From the NCBI GenBank assembly GCA_947846985.1, contig CANTUZ010000004.1, positions 48,948,672-49,012,671 on the forward strand: a DNA stretch of 64,000 nucleotides, read 5' to 3'. Of this stretch, positions 1-13,468 are shown piece by piece. Made by a program: the position numbers and the translations under genes. The stretch's first letter is position 1. Each line of letters starts with the position of its first letter. This DNA comes from Fratercula arctica (lineage: Eukaryota; Chordata; Aves; Charadriiformes; Alcidae). The notes under the pieces were generated by a model that was not told the origin of the DNA, made no database searches, and saw nothing but the letters and a program-made list of their open reading frames with translations.

Positions 1-2442
1 ATTAAAAACAAGGCAAAAAACTGATCATGAATGAATGCATTAGCCATTGTTTAGTGTTATACAGAACTGTACAAAAAAGATCATTAAATTCCATTCATCA
101 CTTTGGCTTTAAATTGATGCAAAAGACTTGTACTTCTGTGCATAAGGTAGAGGCTAAGTAAGAAGGGCATTAAATCAGTTTGAGAGTCTTGGGAAAGAAA
201 ACATTTAGCAAGAGAAATAATAAAGAGCAGAATATGATAACACTGCTGTAAGGAGTGTTAGCTCGTTTGTTTTGAATGCAGTTCTGAAAGGGCAAGATGG
301 AGGTAATATAAATGTTAATACTAAAATCCAGAGGGTTTGAAATTTTCAGTGAAAGTACTTGGTGTCACTGCAATAACTAAATACATTTTTCTCATCTTGA
401 AGTTTAAAAGTCTGTTTTAAAGAAGTCTGGTGATACAAATTTAAAAACTAATGACTTACAAAATTGCAAACCACTATTTTAAAGTGTACTTTAGACTAGA
501 ACTTTATGTTTTAGATTTTGAGTCACTACTAAATTTTTCTTTTGAAAAATGTATTAAAATTCTCTTTTGAAAGCTTCTCCAAGTGTTGGATGGAACAGCT
601 GAACAGTCTGTGAGCAAGTACACTTGGATACTAATTAACTGATTTGCGTAAAGCTATTTTCTACAGGCATTGAGAGGATACAATCATTATGGTCATAAAA
701 ATTGACTTCTGTTTGTTACATGCACTTCTACTGGAGTCATAAAAATTATTCTCGGCTCTCATGTGTGCATGTAGCTACAAACCGCTATTAACGCTGCCAC
801 TTGCCCTATGTCATAAAATACTAATTGCTTATTGACCAGGTCACAGAATTCGGGCAAAAAGTGTATCTAATGCTAATAATGAAGTCTGGAAACCATCCTG
901 CCTCATCTAACACCACAGAGTGTGGTTCGCACCCTGAAAACAGATCTTCTGGCCCAGACACGTATCACACACCAGGGTGTGGGTCACAGAGGGGGCTGTT
1001 TGCGATTTCATACTTAAGCTCCTGTTTGCAGGCTCAGGACAATCCTTCGGTAAACATGATTTCCCTGAGTCTCAATATGGCCCCATCAAAAAGAGAACAG
1101 ACCTAGCTAGGGATTTGTGGTCAAACAGCCGAGCAAGCTGGATCGATGTTGCTCTCGCTGAACTTCACCTCGTATTATTAAATATTGCCTATGCCCCTGA
1201 GCAGGACCCCAGTGCCAAGGTGCTGGAAAAGGCAGGAAATTTCAAGGGAATCAGAAGGTTTTAGGAACTGAATTGGCAGGGAATTAGTGCACAGGCTTTG
1301 AGTTTCTGCTGTATCCTGATACCTAGAAAAATCTAGTTGTCCCCCAAAGGAGCAAGTGCTTCCCCAGTGATACAAGCGAAGATGGAAGGCAAGATGAGGA
1401 AGACGGAAAAGAGAAAGGACGGTGAAACTTTCAAAACACTAGCTTTGCAACATGTGTGCTTTACTCACCATTGTGCTGGCAGGGGGGCCGGCAGATGTGA
1501 GCTTCACCATAGCAGGGGTGCAAGTGGGTCTGCATGCTAAGGTGTGCCCGTGCAGCCAGGAGGGCTGGGGAGAAAGATGTGGTCAGAAATTCCTGTTCGA
1601 AGGAACTAAAAACACTCGATGGCAGTTTTGCTGGTTTGAGAAGTGTAATAGAAATTATGTCCGTCCAGAAGCTGGTGTAAAGCCCTGCACCCAAGTTGGA
1701 CCCTGTTGGAGATACTGAGCATCTGAACTTGCCTGGTTCATCATGATGAACACCAGACTCTGGACAGAGTGCTGGGGCAATCAGACTGCCTCAGTGTTTG
1801 GAGGGCAGGGAAAAGACCAGGATCCTGTTCTGTCCCTGGCCCTCCTTTGGTTGCTGGTGCTCCAGGAGAGATCCAGTAAGAGATGAGAGCACACAAGTGA
1901 GCTGGCCACAACCTTGTTTCTCTGTGCTAGAACACATATTAATGAAAACATCAGCCATTTGGCAGAACTTGATCCATTTCAGTAAGTAAATAAGTGAGTT
2001 TTGAGACGATGTAATGAGTTAGCTGCCTGAGAAAAGCCTGAACAATGTCCAAAGATGGGTCTGACTCCATCAGAGGCAGAGATCCCCCCAGCTTCAGAGA
2101 AGCTGTGGAAGGAGAGCGGCTTTGGTATCTTCCATTCTGTTGCTTCTAAAGCTGCCGTGCATTGTGTACTGCTTTTTATTATGGCTGAGGGGGAAGTGAT
2201 CTGATTTCTGACTGTCTAACAAACCATTTTTATCATACCCAGCAATGGATTGAGCAGCAGTACCTGGCCACTGAAAATGAGACAAAGGATAGAAACCTGT
2301 TGCCATGCTGTTCGATTCAATGCTTGCATAACTGTGCTGTGAGCAGCTTCTCAAAGCAATTTGAAAGAATTTGACCACAGAAGTCTCCAGCAGAAAGCAA
2401 ACAGCTCTGGATTAAATCCCTTCATAAAGATGCTTTTAATTC
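1..2442. other. Unique non-coding DNA
   Basis: AT-rich in the first 800 bases, more balanced from 850 to 1950. Open frames up to about 95 codons have no recognisable product, and several need a TTG start. A small palindrome ACCACA-GAG-TGTGGT (912-926) forms back-to-back RUNX-type sites. Nothing else stands out. Confidence 0.6.
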
Positions 2443-2543
2443 ATCATAGAATCATAGAATGGTTTGGGTTGGAAAGGACCTTAAATATCATCTAGTTCCA
2501 ACCCCCCTGCCACCAGCAGGGACACCTCCCACTAGACCAGGTT
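2443..2543 (-). mobile_element. CR1 LINE 3'-end fragment
   Basis: The plus strand reads ATCATAGAATCATAGAATGG, then GTTTGGGTTGGAAAGGACC, then an ATCATCTAGTTCCAACCCCCCTG-like segment and a CAGCAGGGACACCTCCC-like segment, ending GACCAGGTT. This is the reverse complement of the last 100 bp of a CR1 element, with two tail octamers. It matches the same part of the larger CR1 at 46640-46740 closely. No ORF remains. Confidence 0.93.
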
Positions 2544-5500
2544 AATCATCCTCTGATAATCTCATTTCTCATTCACAGGCACTGTAATGGTTGTTTCACA
2601 GTCTCTAAAAGGTTAAAAATAGAAGTGCTGCAAAGAGAGATTTACTTGCTGGTCAAGTTCAAAGCATCAAGGCAGGTATGTAGTGCTGGGGTTTTTTTGG
2701 TCAGCAATGTAATAGATTCTGAAGTTTATACCAAACTCATCCTTTGGCATCTCCACTTTGCTGCTAACTCAAGAGTGTTTCAGACCTGGCAGTGCAGAGC
2801 GCGACATGTCACCTGTGCAATGGCCCTAAAAAGCCATGATTTCAAAAACATATTCTAAAGTTAAAATCTATTTCAAGACTTGATTGACGTAAGCTGATTT
2901 CTGTGGGCTGAACATCTTCCTTGTTTCCCTGAAGTTAACAGAGTTGGATCAGGATGTGATGAGCACCAGAAAAATCTGATCCATGGAAACAGTGGAAGAG
3001 ACCATGAAAAACAACTTTGCGTGCTGTTGTGCTTCTATCTAAATCCATAAGTAAGTCCAGACATGACCAATTGCCTCAGTGATTATGGTGAACCAGCAGA
3101 AGTTAATGCCTCGCACATTCAGAGCTAAATGGTCTGCACTGCACAGCTTGCTATCTTGCCCAAGGTACAGGAGGTGAGGAGGTGCAATTCCAGGTCACTT
3201 TTCATGGTGTCACAGTTAGTAACACACAGCCACGGATCCTTCCAAGATATCTCATCAACAGGGACCCTGAGAGGTTGGTTTTTCTTCCAGGGGGATAAAA
3301 AAAAAAAAGGAATTCCTTCCTGAGTTTGTATGGGAAGGGGCTCATGCTAATAACTCAGGGTTCAGGTGAGCTCTTTGTCTCAGGAGGATTAGCTACGTGG
3401 TCCTTACGATTTTATTTGAGTGTTTCACTGTCCTGCTTGTTTCTCTAAGGTCTAAGTTTTCACATCAGAATTCCAATTTCGAGGTGTTGATCTTTTTTTC
3501 TGACATTTTCAGCTGCATTTGGAAAGCCTTTTTTTAGCCGAGGTCCCTGTACTCGTAAAACACATCCTTTATTAAGATGTTTCAAGTTAGTTATCCATGT
3601 TTTTTAAGCTTTTTTTAAGCTTCAGATGGGCACCTAAAGTCCTTTTGAAATTCAGTGTGCCGTAGATTGAACAAGATTATAACATACCAGCAGCTGCTGT
3701 TTAGAAAATTGATTTGATTTCATTTAAGACAGAATTTGCAAAGCCTTGTACAGTTACACGTGTTTAAAACGCGCATTTTATTGAGAATTGGGTATCTTAC
3801 TCTTTTAGGTAGTTTTGAACATCTCAGCCTAAATTTTGTTTAGAATTATTTGATATTTCCTTCAAGGAAATCTAACTATACCCTTTTTACAGGGTAAAAT
3901 GCTTCTCTCAGAGCTGTGGGGTAGAATTCATTGGTGATACTATGTTCTCCCCACCTACATGCAAAGCAGAACTCTTTCTCTTTGCTTTATTTTCCCTGTT
4001 CTCTATTTCTCTTTTGCGGTGCATTTACCTCAGTGGTTATTACCATGGTGTTCAAGTCAATAGAATGTCCAGTGTCCTGTATAATATAGTCCTAATTTTT
4101 TCACCCACAGGCTTTGATTTTGATCTGGACACTTCCACCACAATCCCATACCTAATAATTAAAATCTTCATATTTTTTGCACAAGTTCCCTGTTTTCCTT
4201 TCTGATGCATTCAGGCACTATGAATTGTTCCCTGAAGCCAAATCTATACCTTTTATTGTTATGTGAATATTCCGCTCATACTAGATATTACACTTTTACT
4301 TCCTATTCAATAAATATCCATGACGTTCAGCTCAGCAATGGGTATTAGTCTGTCAGAACACTAATTTATTACAGGAATAGTGTAATATCAGTAGGTTTAT
4401 AGATCAGAAATGTGAAAATATGAAGTTCAAGCAGTGGCTCTTCTGTGAGTTAAATTCTGTCTAAGCAAACATTTCTTTCCAAAATTTAGTAAGTGCTGTT
4501 TTCCCTCTTGTTTCAAAGCAGACTTGAAATGTGAGGTGATTTATGAACTTAGAAGACTCTTCTTTGGATTTTTTCCTTATGCATTCTGTGACAATATATA
4601 AGCCATCAGGTTGTTGAGGATGAAAATACATTTCAGTTACTTCATTGGGATATAGCTCAAATATTAACTTTCTGCTCTGCTGTCTTACTGAACAATGCCT
4701 GTTCCACTGACAGTTCATTTAGATATTGTCATGGTGTTGGAAGCTTTAAAGGGGTTAATGAGGTATTTATTCCATTATTGTTATTGGAAATTACAGTGTC
4801 TAGAACACTTACACAAGAAGATTAAAGATAGATGCTTTAGACCACTTTCTGTAGTCTGATAGGCCATTATTTTCTGGTTCATAACACAAAATAGTACTTT
4901 TCATCAAGGAGCTCATATTCTCTAGATGATTCAAAAATTCACAGACCAAAACCAATGTGAAGTATTAAGTTAGTAATACTTTTTTAACCCCAAACAAGTT
5001 ATAATGCAAATGTTTTAATCAAACAAGGCAAAATTGTCACACATTTCTCTCTGTGAGGTCTGACAATGAAAAGGGTGCCTTGAGAAAGACCTAGCTTCTA
5101 ATTAAAGCTTAGCAGATATGGCACACTCTGTCTGCTGTTTCTGATAGTTTGAGTTATTTTGCACAGGATTTAAAACTTTCTTGCTTCCCTGATTTTCAAT
5201 GAGAAGACATTGAGTGTAGTTTTGCTATTTTGAAGTGGTTCCTGGGGGTGATGAGCAACCATTTCACACTGGAAGGAAAGCAGATATTGTCCATGACTTA
5301 TGTGGTGCGTTTGGGATATTTGGGATCCTGTCCATGTGTGCATCATTATTAGAAGAAAGCGCTAGCTGTAGTTTTGCAATCCTGAGGGCCAGGAAACCAT
5401 CTTATAATCCTTCAGCCTGGTCTGTTTGTGCAATGTGGTAGTGGAGCAACCAGAGATCTGTAAGGATTTTCTTGATGGTTGAGAATTAGTGCAGCCAATC

Positions 5501-5649
5501 TTTGCAGTATCTTTTGTGCTTTCCTGGTATATATTGTAAAATAAATGATGCAACCAGTTGTTTCACTAAATGATAGGTAGCTCCTGGTAATTAGATCCTG
5601 AGCGTATGTCTAACAACAGCTGAAGAGAGGGACATCTGGGGAGAAGCAC
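2544..5649. other. Unique non-coding DNA
   Basis: No gene or clear repeat. A short patch near 2930-2990 (CTGAAGTTAACAGAGTTGG...AAAAATCTGATCC) faintly resembles the ancient relic family at 8890-9190. TTTTTTAAGC occurs as two near-adjacent copies at 3601-3620. Confidence 0.6.
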
Positions 5650-5833
5650 ATCGCCATCCTTGCAGATAATTAAAAGCCATATAGCCGTATGGGCATGGTC
5701 CTGACCAACTCGCTCTATGTGATCCTGCTTGAGCGGGTGATCCTTCTTGAGCTGCTTGACCATGCTTGGGCATGGGGGTTGGACAGGATCACCTCCAGAG
5801 GTCCCTTCCAACCTCAACCATTCTGTGTTTCTG
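5650..5833 (+). mobile_element. CR1 LINE 3'-end fragment with an internal tandem triplication
   Basis: The plus strand carries a CR1 3' region: GCCATCCTTGCAGATAATTA, GGGCATGGTCCTGACCAACT, GTGATCCTGCTTGAGCGGG, then GGGGTTGGACAGGATCACC, AGAGGTCCCTTCCAACCTC and AACCATTCTGTG. Between the TTGAGC block and GGGGTTGGA there are about 40 extra bases that look like diverged repeats of TGATCCTGCTTGAGCGGG, starting near 5720, 5738 and 5757. The 5' boundary is approximate. Open frames of up to 182 codons crossing this fragment are chance ORFs. Confidence 0.85.
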
Positions 5834-8800
5834 CGAAGCGCCCTTGAAGGTTCACATGCTCCTTGGCACCCCTGGGTGCCCAGGACAGGCTGGAGGCACA
5901 GCACGGAATGTGCACCAGAAGTCTCAGGGCTTCTCCCTTCCGCTCCCTTCTCAGGGCAGCACCTGTGTATGAAGCAGATATTTGCCCAGCTCTCTTGTGA
6001 CCCATCTCCTGACAGTGCGGGTTTTTTTCCCCATGACATTTGTTGTGAAGCAGAAACTGTGGCAGTGTTAAATCCCTTACTCTCTCTTTGACTGGATATA
6101 TTTAAGGGCTGCATGGTCCATAGTGGATGTTATCCACACTGAACTGCACCTCGTTGTCACCCAGGATGTGGTGCAGCACCATGTTGCCATCCAGGATGTC
6201 TCTGACTGAGCCTATGGATGGGTCTAGGGCTCCTGACACTCAGTTTGGTGTCTTCTCCTCCAGAGCATCTTTCCCTCTTTGGCTTAGCATTTTCTTCCTT
6301 GGTACTCACATGCAACCTCCTATGGTCCATTACCTGTTAGAAAGAAACTTTGGTGCATCAGAGATTAGAAAATGGACTTTCCTTCAGAGGAGAGATTCAG
6401 TCAACATTTAGTTTACATGCCAAGCCTTACAGTAATCCTTGAGAAAGACAGCGAGATAACAGGCTGCAAAACAATATGGTCTAGAGCCAAGATGTATTGG
6501 GAGATAGTTGTGTAGCAGAAAACGACTTCACTGTAACAGAAATGAGGTTTATTTTCACACAACAATACAATGCATAATTTGATGCATTCCCACAAAATAA
6601 CTTTAACATCTTGGATATTATTTTGGAAAAAGAAAGCTGAGAAAGTTTGTGCTTAAAAACAGAATAAACCCAAACCACTTCTGGATTTGGGGAGTTGGGA
6701 TTTTTTCTTTTCCATTTATGAAGTGGAGATAGGGTATAAATAGGAAAAAAAAAAAAAAAAAGTATTTGTAGATGATACACAGCTAGCAATACCAGTTTCT
6801 ACTGGCCAGTACAGCTGTGTGACTATTTCATCCTCCATGGTAACTTAAACACAAGAAAAAAGTCTTTACAGTTCAGGGCACTGCTGCCTGGTCAGAGATT
6901 GAGTGGGTTTGTAATAATTCATATACCTTTCACTTTCATTTTTCTAGTGCTGAGGAATTACATTCTGCTATTAAAAAGGCTATGTGAACTGCCTGGTAGA
7001 GTGTATATATTCTACCTGCTCAAACAAATAAATAGAGTGCGGTGGACAGCAGGGAGTTCTTAATGACAGATATTCTAAAGAATCCAGATGGCTTGAGAGA
7101 GAATAGCATCATGTTTCCTCTTGTTCGTTGGTTGTTTTTCAGGTAGGATCCCTTAAAGGATGTAGGCTAGCAGGCACTATTTATCTTCCTTGGGCACTAG
7201 CCACACGTGTTTTTCCTTTTGTGCTAATTAAGAGCAAGACAGCCTTGTAGGGGAGCAGGAATCTGAAATCCTTAAGTGGCTGCAAGGTTGGATAAAGCAT
7301 TGGCTATCTGCTGCCAGATCTGTGTGTGAAAGGCTTGAGAATGTCCTGGGCAGACGCTCTGCAGCAGCGAGTGGGCACAGTTTGTGGGCAGTTCAGGTGA
7401 GGACAGGATCTGCTCAGTTATTCGTTGGTGTCAGTTTTAACACTCTTGGCCACACTGACAGTATCTGAAGTACAAGCAACCCTGACACAGAGAACTCGGT
7501 AGAGCTCATGGGAATTTCTGCTCCTTCCTTTCCAGAGTTAGAACCCTACCTAGTGTTTTTCCTTTTTTGTTTTCAGAATTTATTAATTTTTCCTGCTTGG
7601 CTGGCAGGAGCCTGGAGCAGAAAATGAGTGTTTCTGCTGGGAATTTCATTCTTAAGGGTAGAAAATGTTTGTCTGAGACTTCCAACTATAATAGAAAATG
7701 CTTCCATTAAAGGTGACTGGAAGAACTCAGTCTGAAGAGGTTCCTGGGAGGAGGCGATGTCTGTCTTGGTTTCCCTGCTATAGATGGGCCTTGACTGGTT
7801 TGCATGTATGTGACTGCAGCAAATTGCAGACCCAAAACATGGGTGTCAGAAGGAAAGAGGAAGTTGGAGACTCACAATCAGTAAGAATAATCAGCATCAG
7901 ATCATGCCTAAACATAACATTTTGGTTGAACTTCCAGGCTATTTCCAGAAAAATATCTTGTCTCTTATTCCCGAATTTAAACTGCTGTACTCAAGGTAAA
8001 AGAAGAAGCTGAAAGGTAGGAGCCTGTGTCTAAGCTGTTTCACTCCTCAAATGAGACATGGGCTCAGGTAAAAAAAAATAATGTCAAAAATACATTCCCC
8101 AGTCTTTGTCTCTTCAGACTGCAGTTTCTCCACCAGTGGGCACAGCCTTATATTCTCAGTACTCTACAGAGGTTATAAAATGTTGGCCTTAAACTTTCAT
8201 AAAAAATCCCAACTGCAAAGCTTTGTGCAGACTGGGGAAAGTAATTCACTGATGTCCACAATATAAGCTGAGGTTTGTGCATGCCAAGAGCTATGCATGC
8301 TCCCAATAGCAATGTCATGCTCTTATTGTCATCCTCATAAAACTTCAGACAAGTCTGCAAAATATCTATTCATTCAGTATTCTTTTTTTTTTCTCTTCCT
8401 CTTTTTTAATAAACCCTAAATCTTGCCCTTGCATTTTACAGACTGATAAGTGTCCTGACATTGCAGAACCTGGGGTAGATTGTATCAGCCTTCATTCTTT
8501 CCCTTGCAGGTGTAGCCTTGCAATGTGTGACACGCCATTCATAACCTGAGCAGGAGTGTACAATACAGAATACCAGCCTTTTGTTACTGGATGGAAAACG
8601 GAGCTCAATTTTTAAATTGATTTTGGGAGAGGGAGGGAAGAGAAGAAATGGGTATTAATTTCTGCTGCTAGTAAAACCCTTCACTTTCAAATTTATAAAA
8701 GTGCCCCTCTTTGGAGCTCAGGCTCGGGGTCCGTCTCAAGCCAGGGAAGCTGCACTGGTTCCCACAAGCGGTACATCAGCCTTCTGAGTTACTTCTGTGC

Positions 8801-8889
8801 TGATTATAAATTCCCGTATAAAGAACGTAGAAAAAATTTTGCTCTGTGGGCTGGCAGCATAATGTGTCAGGCCCATTTCTCTGTTCATG
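5834..8889. other. Unique non-coding DNA
   Basis: No coding signal. A short AT palindrome TCAATTT-TT-AAATTGA lies at 8605-8620. The rest is unremarkable. Confidence 0.6.
6745..6761 (+). repeat. A17 homopolymer tract
   Basis: Seventeen consecutive A following AGGGTATAAATAGG; no associated element recognised. Confidence 0.95.
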
Positions 8890-9190
8890 TCATCTCATGT
8901 CCATAAGAAACAATCCTGATGAAGTCAACAGAGTTAAGCTAAGTTAAAAACATTTTGAAAGAAAGGCTGGGCTTGATTCTGCTGTATTAAACTCCTACAG
9001 ATGAAGTTATCCCATCCTGTGTCTTTGCAGTTGCTATAATGTGTACAGATGCCACGAGTATTTTAACAAATAATCTAAGGCTAATTACTAAATTTCACAT
9101 GTTAAACCATCATAAGTCAAGAGTTACACCATTGAAGTCAATGATGCTAAACGAGGCTCAGGATGCTGTAAATGAAGGCAGGCTCATGAG
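8890..9190. repeat. Relics of an ancient amniote interspersed repeat
   Basis: Three patches occur within 300 bp: CCTGATGAAGTCAACAGAG near 8912, GGCTTGATTCTGCTGTATTA with AACTCCTACAGATGAAGTTA near 8967-9009, and GAGTTACACCATTGAAGTCA with ATGATGC near 9120-9148. They resemble a repeat frequent in turtle and crocodile genomes, built around GGCCTGATTCTGCT and the near-palindrome CCATTGAAGTCAATGG. I do not recall an authoritative family name. Divergence is high, so boundaries are approximate. Confidence 0.4.
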
Positions 9191-12100
9191 CAGTTCAGCC
9201 TAACAGGAAAACGAACGGTGCTAGTTCAAAAATTATTTCAATTACATTTGGGATGGGTTTTATCTGTGTGGTATGTAGGACAGGTCTTCCCTTAGACTAC
9301 GTTGCTCTAGTTCTACTGATGTTCCTGGAGGGAGGACGAGTTATACAATTTGGCTATATTTTTGTTTTTCTGACTGCATAGGTAAGTTACGATTTAAAAA
9401 TATTTTGGTCTGATTTGTGTGCTGTCACAACCTTGTGTCTGGTTTTACCTAATAATTTTTGAATGCTTAGCCACTTTGCATATATAATCGCTACATTTGC
9501 AGTTGCAACTCAAACTTTGCCGGTTAGGATTCCTGGAGGAAATCCTTGTGGCTGCAGTAGTTCTGCATAAAAATACGTGACGGAATGGTCAGTGCTGAAA
9601 GCCTGTGCTGGGGAATGCTGCAGTCAGGAAGATCTGGAAGACAGTTTAATTTCCATAACATGCAGAATAATATGCCACAACAATATTAATTGTTAAGAAA
9701 AAAATCGAAGTAATTGTTTTGCTAGGATATAGTGCTACATGTTTCACGCGTAGAAAAATCACCCATGACTTCATTATGAAATGAATTCTTCCCCATTAAA
9801 TATTTCTACATTGACCTGTATCTTTCAGATAGTACCATTTGATTTTATTTTTTTAACTTGTTAGATATTTAGATATGGAACCTTTTGTAACAGAGTTGTA
9901 TACTTGAAACAGTTGGTTTTTACCAGCGATTACTTTTTATTACTTTGTTCACTTTTTGTTGTATTTTTCTTGGCTAATAAATACCTGAAGAGGAAATGGA
10001 GATCTCTGGAGGAACCATATGCAGAAATACGTTCTGAAAGGCAAGAGTGGGCTCAGACTGAATTTTGTCATCCCTGTGAAATGAATTGCGGTTTTTGTGA
10101 GATCTTCACAATTTACACTCGAGCGCACTGACTTTTGTGAGTGCTGGGTCATGGCCAGTTTTCTGTGGCTGGCAAATCAGGTGTCTCAAATATTCAGTAC
10201 TGAGCATTTTGCTTTGAAAGGATCAGCTCAAGTGCAGCCATGAGCGGTTATGGTTCTGCTCATTGTGCTAAATTGTGGCTGTTTCATTGTGCATCTGGAA
10301 AGAAATTTAATAATTTCAATACAATTCCTTGGGCTGTTTTTTACGTCATATATTCCACCCCAAAAAACCTCTGTGACTATCACAGAAGAAACAAAACTAC
10401 AAAGTACCCTCTCATTTCCTTAGACTTACTCCCCAGGCCATGGCTGAAGCACATTAGTGTGCTGATGGGAATTTCAGGACTGATAACTGTATCATTAAAA
10501 AGCTCAGAACTAATCACTGGGTATCGGTATACTTGAAGTAGTCTTGCTTGTTTAAAAAATTGATTAAACCCATCTTTAGGCAGAATATCTAGTGCAAAAA
10601 GGAATCTGGAAGAAAACTGATTTTGATTCCTTGTAACATTAAAAAAGTGATGATCATTCCTTTCCCCCCTACTAGTATGTAATCAAACGTGAACTATAAG
10701 ATCAGTAATAAAATTATTCTGCTTTTAGCTGCTAGCGTACTTCACCCAAACCAGAGCTTACAAGGCAAGTACTCTTGACCTATTTTCTGTGGTTTGCTGG
10801 GTTTTCAAGAATGAAAGACAGGAGCCAGAGTGGCTGCACCAAAAAGCTCATGGAAAGCAATAAGTGATCTCAATCTGCTATACGCAGTGGAGAATCAGCT
10901 GTGAACAACTTTAAGACACCCTAGTCTCCAAGCTATGCATGATTTATGGGGGTATCTAACCCTAAGAGCAATGTGAGCAGACCACTGCAGTGATTAAACC
11001 CTATTTGAATGTTTTGTTAGGATAGTTCATGACAGGACAAAGGGCTCCTTATTCCCCTGCGACAACATCTCTCACGCAGCCTTCCTCCCTTGGCTTTCTC
11101 TGTACTAATCACCCCTAAAAGCTAAATAACAGAGGTTTCTGAAAAAGCCTGAAGGAGGAGTCCTAAGGCAAATGGTTAATGCCTGATCTCTCAGACACAG
11201 GGCTAATTAACTGAATCTTTTAAAACACCATGATGGGGATTTTCTGCATGCAGGTATTATCAATTATCCCATGAATTCAAGAGCTGCAATTCCCGGTAAT
11301 TAACACCACATATTCATTGCAGAGGACAGGGCTGTACAAGGGGAAATAGCTGCTGCAAACGTGAAATTCTGAAGTTAAATTGTACCTTTGAATAAAGGAG
11401 ATCCATACGTTGAGGATCCAGACAAAGAAGTGAAAGATGCTCTGCGCATGATACACAGAGATAGCAAGTGATAAGGGTATCGGGAATAAAACAACCAGAT
11501 AAATTACACTTCCAGACTGGCATCTGCACACTTCTACACACATTTGCACGTGCAGTGCCATCATACACATCTTCTGTCTCAGAGGTAGCAGGGACATAGG
11601 CAACTACTGGTGTTATGAGCTGCCAGCTTCACAGGTGCTGGGGGAATGCCCATATCATCCTAAGTTTTAGCTCAACTCAGTGAGGGTGAGTGCAGGTACC
11701 ACTGAAGGCTGCGTAAGCTGGAAATGGCAGGTTTTTTTGCTGCCAACAGCTAATACACGTCCTAGGCCATGGGGCACTGGCAAGCTGAACTCATTTTGGG
11801 ACTCATTTTTCAGACCTAGGGAGTTTAAAGAGAAATTTATTTGATTGTGTGGCTAAGGCACATTAATGCTAGCTTGATGCCAGTCTCTACTGAATTAACA
11901 CTACGGTGCACAAAATAGGTATGTGGGTGACTAAGGATTTAGATGGTTATAGGCAACCAACTGTAAAGACTAGGTTTTGGGCTTAAACATGAAGACAAGT
12001 TATTCAGCACAGGGTCTATTGATTTTCCAAAAGAGTAACAAGCTTTCTCTTCTTCACATCTTTTATTCAGTTGTTAGATGCTACTGAAAGCGAGACCTCG

Positions 12101-12340
12101 GGCACAGCTAATGGCCTCCCCAATGTTCAGGACCACAGGGAGCGTTTCTGTGCATCACCTGTAAAACAAGGGTGAGGAACAAATTAGTACTTTTTTTTTT
12201 TTTTAAATCTGTCATGATGAAAAATTAATAAAGAGTGTTTGTTTTAAAAGCACAGGATGCTCAAAACCCGCACACCCAGCAATAGAATTACTTTGAAGTT
12301 TTCATGAGAAAATTCAGGTCTGTTCTTACGTGGGTGGGCC

Positions 12341-12377
12341 CTGGGATGGACTAATCCTGGTCTGGGATGGACTAATC
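12341..12377 (+). repeat. 21-bp-period tandem duplication
   Basis: CTGGGATGGACTAATC occurs at 12341-12356 and again at 12362-12377, separated by CTGGT. Each copy includes TAATC, and the first TAATCC, the core recognised by K50 homeodomains (OTX/PITX type). Confidence 0.95.
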
Positions 12378-13433
12378 TGTGATCTCCAGTTTACCCCTTC
12401 TCTTGCTTGCTTTGTGTGAAGGCAAAGTGCGAATACAAACAGGATGATATATTTAGCTCATCTCAAGAGGTTTCCAAAGCTGTGTGTTACAAATTACTTG
12501 TGATGTTGCCACAAAGAGTTATGTTACTGACTGTGGATATGGTTTGGTTTTGGGAAAACGGTTTTGAGAAAATCATTATTGCCAGCTGTGGTGGTGGTGT
12601 TTTTGAAAGCTAGAAGCGTCGGTTTCAAATTATTCACCCAGTAGAATATTTTGTGTTAAGTAGGGAGACATTAAAGAACTGAAAGCACGAAGTGGTCCTT
12701 CTGCACTGACAACTGCCCTGCAGAAGTTTGGATGATCGCATAGTTGTCAGTTTTGCTATTCAGAAGCATATATCTTTCAGGCAAGGTAGGGTAGGCTTAG
12801 CATGGCCTCAAGCTGCACCATGACGCCACTGTGAATGATGTCTTATTATTGACCTGAACTGATTATTCAGAGCGATTCTTGTTATGCTTAAACTCCAAGA
12901 CCTAACATCACCGGGCAGTCAGTGTTTTAAATCTTAACAGGTGGTACAGTTTAGACTAGCCAAAAAAAATTATCTTTGAAATTTATTCACTGTAAACTTT
13001 CACAAATTTATGATTCAATGAATCAGTTTTTCCATCAGACCCTCTTACTTATTTTATCCTCCGTGACACTTAAATTGCACCCCTGATGCAAATGTTACCC
13101 AGAACCGCTAACTTGGGTATGCTTTTGCTAAAAGTGAAGTCAGCAAATTGTTCTTACATTTGACTTAGTATCTTAGCTTTCAGAGTGTGGCTTGTGCCAA
13201 TCCTGCCAGTGATTAAAGCCAGCGATTTTTTCCTTTTGGCAGCTCCTAAAGGAACTATCCACTATCTGGGATTGGATCCTTGTTCCACTATGGACCATAG
13301 CCATATAGAGAAGACTCAAGTACTGAAAATCAGAAATGTTTTTAACTAATGTTTTGAATTGGGTCCCAAGAGATTTTTCTTTCATTTTCTCTTACTCTGT
13401 TCCATTCTCTTTTTTTATTTAAATAGGCAGAAA

Positions 13434-13468
13434 CATGCACAGACATACACACACATGTGCACACATGC
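13434..13468 (+). repeat. (CA)n microsatellite, degenerate
   Basis: ACATGCACAGACATACACAC followed by ACATGTGCACACATG; a decayed CA repeat. Confidence 0.8.

Noticed and set aside
4905..4930. CATCAAGGAGCTCATATTCT as a SINE trace
   Set aside because: A single short match with no neighbouring consensus blocks.
5566..6114. 182-codon minus-strand open frame
   Set aside because: It crosses a CR1 3' end in antisense, starts in unrelated sequence and shows no domain; the plus strand is open over the same bases too.
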